Shown piece by piece: positions 1-11,000 of a DNA stretch of 64,000 nt (position 1 is the first letter of the stretch; every line of letters starts with the position of its first letter). The position numbers and the translations under genes were made by a program. The notes below the pieces were generated by a model. It was not told where the DNA came from. It saw nothing but the letters and a program-made list of their open reading frames with translations, and searched no databases. The stretch comes from Culex pipiens pallens. Taxonomy: Eukaryota > Arthropoda > Insecta > Diptera > Culicidae. The DNA is taken from the NCBI RefSeq assembly GCF_016801865.2, contig NC_068938.1:34021759-34085758 (forward strand), given 5' to 3'.

Positions 1-33
1 TTGTGGTGGCGGTGGAGATGGTGGTTTGTCCAT
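1..33 (-). CDS. 5' end of a proline-rich protein, truncated by the window edge
   Basis: On the minus strand an ATG at 33 sits in a very strong context (GCCGCCATGG) and opens a frame of 11 codons to the window edge, starting Met-Asp-Lys and then mostly proline. The upstream side (34 to about 120) is of higher complexity than the AT-rich DNA further right and could be a 5' leader. No domain is visible because only 11 residues are inside the window. The only supports are the initiation context and the non-repetitive composition, so this could be a chance frame in GC-rich DNA. Confidence 0.35.
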   Translation of the reverse strand, partial: MDKPPSPPPPQ

Positions 34-290
34 GGCGGCTTGTCTAGACCGGGGATGATTCCGAGGACGAGTTGAGTTTCACGGCATCAAAACATAAACA
101 CAACGTACACGTTTAGTGAAAGGGGACAAATTTCTTGAAATTCTTTAGTCACTTCGTGTAAGAATGCCAGGGGTGTTCAGAATTTAGTTTGAATCGTTCA
201 TTTGAAATTAAAACTACACTCACTGAGTATTTGCAGATACAGTCGACTCTCTGGCTATCGATCTTCTCGATATCAATATTGCTTCATGTA
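34..290. other. Non-coding flank, possible leader or promoter of the edge gene
   Basis: No reading frame or repeat was recognised. The part nearest position 33 would be the 5' leader of the possible edge gene; the rest is unremarkable. Confidence 0.25.
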
Positions 291-1237
291 GGGGAGACTG
301 GGGAGACTTGATCCCCTTTTTTTGTATCGCACATAACTCTGTCAATTTCTCACAAAACTATAATTTTTTTGCATGAATTGAAAGCTTAAACATTCATCTA
401 TGTTTAGCTAATAAGGGTATTTCATCAGTTGAACTCTTCGAATCATACCAAGCGTTTTAAAAAAATATTTTAAACCGGCATTTTAAAAATGGTAGGGGTA
501 ACTTGATCCCCCTTTCAACATTTTGAAGAAATCTTAAGCAAAATGTTTCTTATTCATCCAAACTTTTAATTTTCTATAAGTTACAGCAATTTCACATAAA
601 ACCTGTACATTTGTGTTCAAAATATAACAAGTTTAGTATTTAAAATATTTAAAAACTTAAAATATTATTTTTTAGACCAAAATTAAGTATGTTTACAAAA
701 GCTGGAAATTTTTGTTTACAAAACTTTTGAAAAAATGTTCTAACTGCAGTAAGTTATGTACAACTATACTAAAGGAAACTATGTATGAAAACCCAGCCCA
801 ATTAATTAATCTTGAGGCTGATTCCAGTGACTGTAAAAATGCAGGGATCAAGTCTCCCTAAACGCACTTTTTTAAACAATTGATTGTAAAAATAGTATGA
901 CGATAAATTTAACATCAAATGCGTAAGGGTTTTGGAGTTGATAAGTTCATCAAACAATTCATGTATAAACAATATTTTTGTGAATAATTTTTGAGTGTTT
1001 TCTATACATATCAAAACAAAGAAAAAAAGATCTCTTGGAAGTTTTTTGCAGCTCGTTTAAGAAAACTGTGTGTAACTCAATCTAAACATTTTTTAATTTC
1101 TTTCTTTGTTTTCTACAATGAGTTTTAGTTAATTTCAAACAACTTTCTAGAACAAAGCTAATTGTTTTACCCACATGCTGACGAGATACAGGCTTGGGAT
1201 CAAGTGTCCCCGGGGATCAAGTCTCCCCACTCTCCCC
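291..1237. mobile_element. Inverted-repeat element with TTGATCCCC termini (MITE-like)
   Basis: The two ends are inverted copies of about 27 bp, starting GGGGAGACTGGGGAGACTTG on the left (291 on) and matching the reverse complement of 1210-1237. Each end is flanked by TA, as expected of a Tc1/mariner-type target duplication. A related GGTAACTTGATCCCCC motif occurs inside at about 496. No coding frame of note is present, so it would be a non-autonomous copy. Confidence 0.65.
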
Positions 1238-1644
1238 TACCGATGAATTATTCAGTCCCTTCAAACTGCATACTTTGATTCTCTTCATTCCTCGATATTT
1301 TCTCTTGCTTGAAGGATCTCTTCCTCGACGGTCCCTTGGATTCTTTTTGCTTTAGAAAACTCTTCCGGTTGTCAATATTTTCACTTTCTCATGGCATGCA
1401 TATACATTTTTCGTTGAGAAACGAAGCTTTGAAGGGTGTTTGACATTTGTTTGTATTTGTTTGCTGGACGTTGCCATGATTCTCTCCATAGCTGGTTATC
1501 AAGAAAAAATTAAATTCAATCGAGTCTTCATTTTGCATCTTTCTGTAAACTGATGCTTCTCTTCCTCGACGGACCTTGGATATTGACAACCAGAGAGTAA
1601 ACTTTTAATGATTTTCCTGTAATTCTATAAGCTAAGTACGGAGC
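1238..1644. other. Unassigned non-coding stretch
   Basis: I see no gene. The right end (1623-1644) is the left copy of the direct repeat flanking the next element. Confidence 0.4.
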
Positions 1645-1811
1645 ATAAGCATAAGCATAGGGAGCGGATTTTTAGACCCCCCACCCCTCGTAACAAAATT
1701 TCCATACAAATTTTTAAAATTTTGTATGGAGCGTAACACGAACTCCGACCCCCCCCTCCCCCCATACTGCGTTACGTTATAAAAGAACGCTCCCATAGGT
1801 GCCCACCCGAG
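1645..1811 (-). mobile_element. Short retroposed insert with (ATGCTT)n tail and 22-bp target duplication
   Basis: The 22-bp sequence starting TTCTATAAGCTAAGTACGG occurs at 1623-1644 and, with one change, at 1812-1833, directly flanking this 167-bp insert. Read on the minus strand the insert ends in repeats of ATGCTT, a tail type seen in some non-LTR retrotransposons. Inside are GGGAGCG and CGCTCCC in opposite orientation and two poly-G/poly-C stretches. There is no reading frame. A long target duplication plus a simple-repeat tail points to LINE-mediated insertion. Confidence 0.6.
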
Positions 1812-1833
1812 TTCTATAAGCTTAGTACGGAGC

Positions 1834-2620
1834 TCATAAAAAAGGTCAAGAAAAGATGCGCATTCTTTTCGTAAAAAAAAACTTATTGTTCTTCATTAAA
1901 AAAAAAGTATTCTTAAATTACATAAATCAAAGATTGTATAGTTCTAAATTTCTAAAAAAATATTTTTATATTCTTATATTATTATCAATTTTTAAATCTT
2001 TATTCTTTATTCTTAAATTCTTAAGAGTCGCAATTTTTATCACCATATACATTAAATAAAAAATCCGATATCTATAAATTTTGAGAAAAATTATAAAAAA
2101 CGCGTGATTTCAGTAAAATTTTAGTTAGGACTTCGAATAATGGAGTACGAAATTATTTTTTTGATTTCTTATTTTATAATTTTACTATTATTGAACCTTG
2201 TTTTAAACACTTTAAATGTCAGAATTATAATTTTTTTTTAGTTCTTGAATTTGTATTGTTCTTTAATTTCCAAATTTTTCATTCCTTTATTTTTAAATTT
2301 AGCTGTTTAAATTTTGATTATTTTTAATAATTGTATTTATTTTTTTTATTAATGAATTTCTTAAAATTATCTTTTAATAGGGAATTTGTCCCTATTTTGG
2401 GCCTACTAAGCAGAGCGCACTTTGAATTTGATGTATTCTCAAAGGCTGCTATTGGCAGCCTAGTTTGTTTTACATGAATAAGTTGGTTTTTTAATGCTTA
2501 AGCTCGTACATTATCAACATTTTGAAAAAAAAAACCTTATGTCGCTGTAAAAGCACGAAAAACTAAAACACTTTTTGCCCCTATTTTGGGGATATTGCTC
2601 CTACACCCAAAACTGGCAGC
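1834..2620. other. AT-rich low-complexity DNA
   Basis: Long runs of A and T with degenerate TTTTTAAATTTTTGAA motifs. Similar composition recurs at 5790-6417 and 6710-6920. No gene seen. Confidence 0.6.
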
Positions 2621-2634
2621 GCTAGTCCGAGAGA

Positions 2635-2848
2635 ATGATGGTCTCGAGTCGAGAGAATAGTGGTACCATTCACGGACGCAGAGAACACAGCTCGAGATGG
2701 GCGATAGAACTATTCTCTCGAGGTTCATTTGCAAAAAAAGTTCATCCGTCAAACAAAAAACCAAAAGTGTCGACAACGGGAATCGAACTAGAAACCTTTG
2801 ACAAACCAATCCAATGACTTAGCTGCCTCGGCCACCACAGCTTGGTGA
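2635..2848 (-). mobile_element. tRNA-derived SINE, minus strand (approximate ends)
   Basis: On the minus strand about 2845-2770 reads like a tRNA. It has a box A-like TGGCCGAGGC (2825-2834), then a possible anticodon arm and a box B-like AGTTCGATTCCC (about 2778-2789). The tail side runs to about 2635 and contains repeated CTCGAGTCGAGAGAAT-type words. I did not find a clean target duplication, so the ends are approximate. It is not a functional tRNA gene because the acceptor stem does not pair properly. Confidence 0.45.
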
Positions 2849-3124
2849 CCAAGGAGAAGTCAGAAGTCGATGTATGACACTTGTTGGAGATTTATTGATT
2901 CAACTCACGAATGAACTCATTTGTTATGATGGTGTAAGTTGGTACCATTATTCTATCGAATTTGGCACTGAGCCCTCAATAAATTTTGAGAGAACGATTA
3001 TCTCGATTCTGAATTTTGGGTGTAGCATACGACCTTCTTTGTGCATATTTTTGGCCTACCTTCTGATTGGTTGAAATCTCGAAGCACGTGGCGAACTTTT
3101 TTGACGTCCGGTTCAGCCCCAGCT

Positions 3125-3445
3125 GACCGAGCCACGTAGCCTAGTGGTAACGCTTCCGCCTCGTAAGCGGTAGATCGGGGTTCAAATCCCGGCTCGGACC
3201 AACACAACTGGTGATCTTTTCCCTTCTGGATTCGATTGCTTAGTAAAGGGAAGGTAGTGTATCGTCACAAACTGGACCTTATCACGACACCTTAGGGAGG
3301 CGACCTATGGAATGTTAACATTAACCTAAACATGTTAACATTAGTTGAGTGAAAAACTGCCACTGAATCCGCTTTGTAAATGCCGGCCCCGATACTCTTC
3401 ACGGGTGTTCCCCTCAGGAACTGGGAAAGATTTACTTTTTTTTTT
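3125..3445 (+). mobile_element. Full-length tRNA-derived SINE with 13-bp target duplication
   Basis: The 13-bp sequence TTCAGCCCCAGCT occurs at 3112-3124 and again at 3446-3458. The insert starts with a tRNA-like head. Its acceptor arms CCGAGCC (3127-3133) and GGCTCGG (3191-3197) pair perfectly and are followed by A and an encoded CCA. Box A is TAGCCTAGTGG, the anticodon loop carries CGT (threonine-type), and a box B-like GGGTTCAAATCCC follows. The body of about 245 bp ends in a T-rich tail. The encoded CCA and target duplication indicate retroposition of a processed tRNA-like RNA rather than a resident tRNA gene. Confidence 0.8.
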
Positions 3446-3458
3446 TTCAGCCCCAGCT

Positions 3459-6417
3459 CGTACAGTACTGCCTCACAAATTCGGTCGACAAATATGCTAA
3501 ATCATTGTGATGTTTTAAGCCACAAATAAACATTAGAATGCTTGATTTCACTTGCATTACGTGCATAATTAGCTTGGACATGATTTTTATCATTCTTTAC
3601 GAGTTTTAAACATAATTAAACAATTGTTGCGTAGCCAAACAACGAGCTCGTAATATGCAAGAAAGACTGTAAAATTCCAGAAGCGCACACACACTGGCAC
3701 AGTTTCTAGAATTGTCAAATGTACCGAAAATATATCCATTTCTCACCGATATGGACGAAGCAACTTTAATCAGTTATTTTATTGATTTGGTGGCAGTTAA
3801 GTGATTGTTTTTGCAACGGGATTGTGCAACCCACCAATAAAAACATATTGCCGGTGGTTGGAGATTCGGGGGACGGCTCTCATTCGTGTGCTGAGCGAAG
3901 AACGCCTTGACGCTGAGTGTCAAGAAGCGGTAAGCAAAAGTGGTGAAAATTTTGGACCTTATGGGCAAGTTGCAATTTGCTAAGAAAAATGTGAAGAGTG
4001 ATATATTTATTGCATTATTTCTAATTTAAGAGCAAAAAGTTAATTATTCTTGCGCACCAAAATGAAGATAATGACAGCACGAATCATTCTCAAGTGGCAG
4101 ATCCCTGCCAGATTAGGTAGATCCAAAATAGGCACTAGGCCCAAAATAGAGACAAATACCCTATTATTTTATTTTATTGTTGATTCATATTTTTTTAAAA
4201 TTTTTGTTTTTGAATTTCAATTTTTTTTTGAATTTTTGAATTTATAATTTTTGAAATTCTTGTGGCAAATGGGCAGTATTCATGATTGCTGAGAGTCGCA
4301 GGACTCTCGCCCATTGCTATTAGTAAGTATCCAGCAAAGCAAAGGGTATAGCATGCATTTGATACTGTCAACTCCCATTCGGCTGTGTTCTCGTCGCTGT
4401 CATGTTGTAAACTGGAGCCGAGGGAGGTCCTGTTGTGAATTCTAGGTAGAATTCGCCATCACCCAAGACACGAAGGCACGAAGGATAGACCATGTCTTGG
4501 GGGGTGAAAGGATGATAGGATTTAGTGATAATACCACAATTTTAATATTTGTCTTTCTCTCTTATTTCAGAGGATGCCTGGTCTGAGTTCTAAGTGTTGC
4601 AGAAGCCTTCCGCTCTACACAATGGAGCCTTCCTTCTATCATTTCCTGTATTTTGAAAAAGGTGATGCGCCGAATGTGGACATATAGTTTATCACACTTA
4701 CTCCATACGGTGTGAACGTGAAATGCTGTATGTTTGCAATTGGTGCTTTGGCTATTTTCAAAACAATCTAGATTTTTCCTATTATTTTAAGATAAAATTT
4801 AGTAAAATCTATCCATCTATTTATTTTGCTATTTCTATAACTTGTCCCTTACCTCACAAACTTTAACTACTCTATTCTTCAAACTTGGAATCGCAATACA
4901 TTATTGTAGAAATGTAACTGCTGAAAAAATTGGTAAGGGCATAACTGTTATTAATATGATTAAAGGTACGTTCAATCTGTTTTATTATATATATTAACTA
5001 TTCTAGTTTGCTTGTCCTGTCCCATATTTCACAACTTCAGTTGTTTTCTTGTAAACTTCTCGTTACAAGTTGGTAGTTCTGTCTAGTTGCAAAATAAGGT
5101 TTCTTTATTCTTTCTTTCTGTGTTAGTCTGTTATTCAATGTTCGATTTTATTTTACATTGTACTTATCCCATTTTTTCTCTTTTTCTCTTTCATGTACCT
5201 TGCGAGCATACGATGACCGAAAAAAGTCATTGTATCAGCCAACACACGTGTATTTTTCACAAAGCCGCGAAACAGAACAAGTATTTTTATAAGTGCGTAA
5301 ATAACAATCGGTCGTTGAAGCTCAAAAAAATGTGAGAACAATATCGCGCCGTGGTTCAGTGATAATAAGGCGAAGAAAGTAGACGAAGATTCCGCATGAA
5401 GAACATAGCGGAAATTATGTGTTAATTGCACAATGGGTGAAGGTTCGAAGTTGACACTATCAAAAAGGAATGGTAAGATGCAATAGTAATATTGCTAGGT
5501 TTGATAGTGTCAAAAGGTAAGATCAAGGAATAAGGATTATATGAAACTATATTGTCATAATTATTGTATTCACTGAAATATCTATCCGCTTTCTACCCCC
5601 AATGTGTCCTGCACTGGGGGTGCCTGGGGTAACTTCGAGTTGACCTGGGCCGCCCGAGGAATTATGCCGTAGGTGGCTCGTGTACAGGTTCACTCACCTC
5701 TCCTCGCGGCAAGGTTTTCCGTAGGTCTACACTCGAACATGCAACATGGGACAGCATGAATCTTCAGCTGAAGCCGGACGAATGTATTCCGAAATTACAG
5801 AATTACAGAATTTTTGAATTTATAATTTTTGAAATTCTTGTTTTTTTTTAGAAATTTTTTATTCCTTTTTTAATATTTTTTGTAATTTTCAGTATTTTGA
5901 ATACTTTTTTTTGAATTGATGAATTTCTTGAAATTAACTATTAATTTTTTTCATTCATATTTCTTTATATTTGCATTCTTGAATTTTTAAAATTCATGAA
6001 TTTTTTTTTTAATAAAATTTTTGGTTCCTTGAAAACTTTTTGCAACGGCCGAGTCGTATTTTGTTAATTAATGAATCTCTTTAAATTATGTGTCATCGTC
6101 TACTTTTAAATTTTTTGATTCATATTTTTTTTTAAATCAACATTTTGAATTTTTATTATTTTATGAATTTTTAAACTTATTTTTTTGAATTCTAGAATTT
6201 TTATTTTTCCTTGATTTAAAAAATAATATTTTCTTTTTGAATCTTTTTTCAATTTTTATTTTCTTTCATTTCTTTATTTTTAAATTTATATTTTTGTGAA
6301 TTTTTAGTTTGAGCTGAATATTTGCGTTTTTTATTTCTTTACATTTTCTGTAATTTCTATTTTTTTTAAATATCTGCACTTTTGATTGTTTAATTTTAAA
6401 ATTGTCATATTTATAAA
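3459..6417. other. Intergenic DNA without recognisable genes
   Basis: About 3 kb with no convincing exon. 4270-4680 and 5590-5790 have more balanced composition than their surroundings but show no open frame with coding character. 5790-6417 is AT-rich low-complexity DNA. Reading frames here are short and lack family features. Confidence 0.5.
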
Positions 6418-6707
6418 TCTATATATATAAAAAATTTCGACGGTTTTGTTCGAACGCGAATCAGTTCAATACGGAGCGTCGGATCGAGGTGCTCTTTGTT
6501 GCGTTGGGTTCGTATAAGCCCAAGGAAGGTTCTTACGCCAAAAAGTTACAACTTTGGCCACTCTGGAACCGATTCCGGAAAATCTGCAGATTGTATGGAA
6601 AAAGTTGCGTATAATCAAATTTTGATCATAGGAGGCTGAACAAGGAAAAAGCTAAAAACGTCAACAAACGAAAAAAGGAAAAGACGAAGTTTTTCGGGTA
6701 AGGCTTG
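6418..6707 (+). mobile_element. Helitron-like non-autonomous element, copy 1
   Basis: It begins TCTATATATATAAAAAATTT and ends with CGAAGTTTTTCGGGTAAGG followed by CTTG. This matches the layout of Helitrons: a TC start, then a short hairpin just before a CTRR-like end, with no inverted repeats and no target duplication. A near-identical copy lies at 53350-53640 with the same two ends, which fixes the boundaries independently. It has no coding capacity. The end is CTTG rather than the usual CTAG/CTRR form, so the class call is inference. Confidence 0.6.
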
Positions 6708-7344
6708 TTTTATTATAGTTTATTTTTTTTGACTTCTGAAATTTTTAGTATTCTTGTTTTTTTTTAAATTAGAATATTTGTATTAATTTTATTTAAATTT
6801 TTGAATTTCTAAAAAATAGTATTTGTATTTGTTATTTTTGATTTATATTTTTTAATATATTTGCACTTTTTATTTTAGAATTTTTTAATTTATGAATGTT
6901 TGAGTTTTATTTTTTCTTTGTTTTTCTTAGTCTTGAGATATAAACAGAATCTGTACGTTTAATTTTTGGCAAAATTATTTGAACATTTGTAATTTTCAGT
7001 CACTTGCAGCAAATTCATTTTTTTATCAAACATATTGAAAACAAGCATCGCGCGAAGTAACGACAAACGGCACTTTTTATGTTTGTTCTTTTTTCAGCTA
7101 CGCACCGCTTTAGAAAAATCTTTTCATGACCGACTGAGACATATTTTTCGGGAATCTTTATTATTGCCGCACAATAATTTGTGTGAAAACCTAATGTACA
7201 TAGTGATAAGCTGATTGAATTGTACGCATAGCACTTACCTGTTTGAAATGATCAAGTTGCTTGTGGGAATGGAGATTGCATGTATGGGATTATCATAAGA
7301 AATATGAGCCTGGCAGCATGGCTACATTACTTTTAAAGCATTTT
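6708..7344. other. AT-rich non-coding DNA
   Basis: Low-complexity AT-rich DNA up to about 6920, then ordinary non-coding sequence forming the 3' flank of the minus-strand gene at 7385. Confidence 0.5.
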
Positions 7345-7350
7345 TTTATT
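7345..7350 (-). terminator. Polyadenylation signal of the secreted-protein gene
   Basis: AATAAA on the minus strand, 35 bp beyond the spliced-model stop codon at 7385. Confidence 0.5.
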
Positions 7351-7703
7351 CTGTTTTCGTATTACAAGATTAACCTTCACTTATCTAAACGCCAGCCACC
7401 ATCTGCGCTGCTTTGGATGCTCCCCCAGCTTCTTCGCCCCCTCCGCCGCCGTTGCCCGCTTGCCCGATTTCAACGGCTTCCTGGCCTGCCGGAATGATAA
7501 CGGTCGTGACCACTGTGGGCGTTAAAATAATACTTGACACGTCTCTCGATAGGAACCACCACTTCTTCTTCCAACTTGCGTCTTCGAATCGTCAACTTAC
7601 TGACTTCGCCCCACTTTTGGCCCCACTCCATCCACGGTTTCATCTGCTCCATGTCCTGGCGTTTGACGCGACGACGTTCTGCGGGTGCCGCTAGGGTTAG
7701 ACA

Positions 7704-7942
7704 TGTGGAAATCTGCGCTGTCCACATCAAGTCTGCGCACATCCTAGGCCCTTCTGGCAACCACGAAGACGACGACGACGAGCTCTCCTTCTTTGACGAC
7801 TCGTCGATCGTCCTCAGAACCAGTTTAGCGATCACCACGATCAGACGCGTTTTTACGAGCAATAAATGTTAGTTAGTCTTAACTGTACATTCTCGCGTTT
7901 TCATTCTCACTTCCGACTTCTGCTTTCCTCTGGTCGCCGATA
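7704..7942 (+). repeat. 5' LTR of the copia-type element
   Basis: A 239-bp direct repeat starting TGTGGAAATCTGCG and ending GGTCGCCGATA. It differs from the 3' LTR (11352-11590) at one base, the A/T difference near 7730. An AATAAA at about 7860 could serve as polyadenylation signal of the element. Immediately outside is the target duplication AGACA (7699-7703). Confidence 0.95.
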
Positions 7943-7958
7943 GGTTATGGGCCCAGCA
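7943..7958 (+). other. Primer-binding site for initiator tRNA-Met fragment
   Basis: GGTTATGGGCCCAGCA directly follows the LTR. Its complement matches the anticodon stem-loop region of eukaryotic initiator tRNA-Met (from memory of that tRNA), not its 3' end. This is the half-tRNA priming arrangement known for Drosophila copia. Confidence 0.8.
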
Positions 7959-8087
7959 GAGTCGGAATAGAAGGTTCGGTTGTTAAAAAGAAAAACCGCG
8001 TGGTTTTCTTTGTTCCCGCAGTGGAAGAAGTTTTTTAGAGACTATTGTTTGTCTGTGCTATTGTGTTCCGTACCGGAAGTGAACAAA

Positions 8088-11000
8088 ATGGCGGAAAAGT
8101 TCGCCATCCAGAAGCTGAATGGCCGGAACTGGCAAACCTGGAACATCCGGATCGAAGCGCTGCTTTCCCGCGAGGACATGTGGTCCGTCGTGACGAACGC
8201 CATCCCGGTCGGGGACGCCCGGAAGCCGGAGTGGGTCGCACAGGACCGGAAGGCGCGGTCAACGATCCTGCTGTTAATTGAGGACAACCAGTTCCCGATC
8301 GTGAAGGGCAGTACCCACGCGAAGGAAGTGTACGACAAGCTGAAAGCGTACCACCTGAAAACGACTCGGTCGTTTCGAGTAAGCCTTTTGAAGAGGTTAT
8401 GTTCGACGAACCTCACCGAACGCGGTGACCTCGAACAGCACGTGTTGGAGTTAGACGATTTGTTCGATCGTTTGCAAGAGGCCGGCATGGACCTGGCCAG
8501 CGATGTCCGGGTGTGCATGCTGCTCCGCAGTCTGCCGTCATCGTTTGACCACCTGGTAGCGGCGCTGGACCTGCAGTCGGACAAGGACCTGACGCTGGAC
8601 ACGGTCAAGTCCAAGCTGTCGGACGAGTACCATCGTCGGCAGGAGCGCGATGGCGGCGGTGAGCTGAAAGTGGAAAAGGCCATGCGGTCGGCCGAGCAGA
8701 AAAGTGAAAAACTGTGTTATCAGTGTAAGAAGCCCGGACATTTGATGCGCAATTGTCGATTGGGCAGAAGAAGAAGTGTCACGCCAGCGAAGAAAGAAGA
8801 AAACGGCAGAGCCAAGGCTGCTCACATTGACGCAAAAGCGGTCGCGTTCACGGCCGGTGACCCCGGTGACGAAAGGGCTGGCTGGGTGATCGATAGCGGC
8901 GCGAGTGCACACATGACGAGTGATCGGTCGATTTTCACCTCGCTCCGAGAGTTTGCCGGCGGCTGGATCACGCTCGCCGACGGGAAGAAGACGCAAATTC
9001 TAGGTGAAGGCAGTGTTGTGTTGTTTGGCCTAGACGGCGAAGAAGATGTGGTGAAAATAGAGGTGAAAGAGGTTAAGTTTGTGCCCGGCTTGTCAACGAA
9101 CTTGATATCCGTGTCCAAGCTGGCGCACAACGGCCTCAAAGTGTTCTTCGACGACGTTGGCTGCCAGATTTCGGACCCCAGCGGGCGTGTGGAGGCAACC
9201 GGAGATCGTCGTGGCGGGATGTACTTCCTGTGCCTGGCAGAAGCATCCGCAGGGCAGCACACGGAGAGTTGCCAACACCTATGGCAGCGGCGGCTGGGCC
9301 ACCGTGACTTGGCAGCTGCCGAACGTATCAACAATGAACAGCTGGCCACCGGGATGAAAGTGCGTGACTGTGGCAATCGGTTCGTTTGCGAATGTTGTCT
9401 GGAGGGGAAATCTGTCAAAGCCCCCTTCTCGCCAGTGACCGAAAGAAATTCGACGCAGATTTTGGACATCGTGCGTACAGACTTGTGCGGCCCGATACAA
9501 ATGTCAACACAAACTGTCAAGCGTTACGTCATGCACCTCATCGACGACGTCAGTCGATGCACATCGGAGGCCGTGGACAGGATCAAGGTGCGGTGGACGG
9601 AGAATCGGACCGGCCGGAAGATGCAGATCAACCGTTTGGAAGGAGGTAACGGATTCGACAGCAAAGAATTGAGAAAGTGCGACGCCAAGTTCATCGAGTT
9701 GAGCAACAGGAGTTCTCAAGTGGAGTTGCCAGCCGCGGGGCCGCCTGCCGTGGGGGAAACAGCCGCGGTGCCGCCTGCAGGGGAAGAACCAGCCGTGGGG
9801 CCGCCCACCGTCGGTGAAACAGTGGCGGGACCGCCTGCCGCGGAACGACCTGCCGCGGAAACGCCAGCTGCTGAGGAGGAGATCGAGCTGCTACCGTGTG
9901 GGGAAAAGCTGGAAGAAGTTCCTGAAGAAGAAAATGAAGGGAACGAAACAGTGAGTGATCTTCAAGACGCAGTTCCTGAAGAAGAGCCCGAGGATTATCC
10001 GGCACCAACCGGCGGCGCGGACGGCGCCGGCGGCGGTCGACCGAAGCGGTACATCCAGCTGCCGAAACATCTGGACGAGTACGAGGTCGGCGTGGCATCG
10101 TGTGCGGTCGAAGATCCGGAGAACTACAAGAAAGCCATGAAGAAACCCGAGTGGCGGAAGGCGATGCAGGAGTTGGCAGCACTGCCCGGCCGTACAGCGC
10201 TGGGAAAGGAGGAGCTCGTGTGCAGACTTCGGCGCAGCATTTACGGTTTGCGCCAATCCGCTCGGTGCTGGAACCGGAAACTCAACGAAGTGCTGACGAA
10301 GCTGGGGTTCAAGGCCGCGGACGCAGATCCATGTTTGTACCGGATGCAGCAAGGCGGAACAACTGTGTTGCTGCTTGTTTACGTCGACGACTTGCTCGTT
10401 GGCTCGACGCGGGAGGCTGACATCGACCGGATCTTCCGGTGCCTACAGAGAGAGTTCGAGCTGACCAACTTGGGGAGTGCCAAGCACTTCCTGGGCATGG
10501 AGGTGAAACGCGACGACGGGTGCTACAAGGTGCGGGTGAAGAACCACGTTGACAAATTGCTCACGAAGTTTGGGATGGAGCAAGCGAAAACCACGAAGTC
10601 ACCCATGGACCCCGGGTACCTCAAAGCCGAAGAACCGAGTACGCCCTTTGGAGACCAGACGAAGTACCGGAGCTTGGTAGGTGGACTGATGTACATCGCC
10701 TGTACTGCTAGACCGGACATTGCGGTCGGTGCGGCAATTCTTGGGCGCAAGTTCAGCGCGCCCAATGAAGCCGACTGGACCGCGGCAAAACGTGTGCTCC
10801 GGTATCTAAAAGCGACGAGGGAGTACTATCTTCGACTGGGCGGCGAGTCTAGGGAAGCACTAGTTGGGCACTCGGATGCAGACTGGGCCGGCGATCCAGG
10901 AAACAGACGCTCAACGTCCGGCTTTGTTTTCACCTTTGGAGGAGGAGCAATCTCGTGGGCAAGCCGTCAGCAATCGTGCGTCACGCTGTCGTCCATGGAG

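Noticed and set aside
3127..3201. Functional tRNA-Thr gene
   Set aside because: It carries an encoded CCA, an attached body and a flanking 13-bp duplication, which identify a SINE.
7470..7600. Unspliced read-through C-terminus of the interrupted gene
   Set aside because: A strong donor GTAAGT and a workable acceptor remove this part, and the spliced frame ends 35 bp before a polyadenylation signal. Not excluded without transcripts.
8042..9719. Several antisense open frames across the copia coding region
   Set aside because: They are shadows of the long plus-strand frame with its GC-rich codons.
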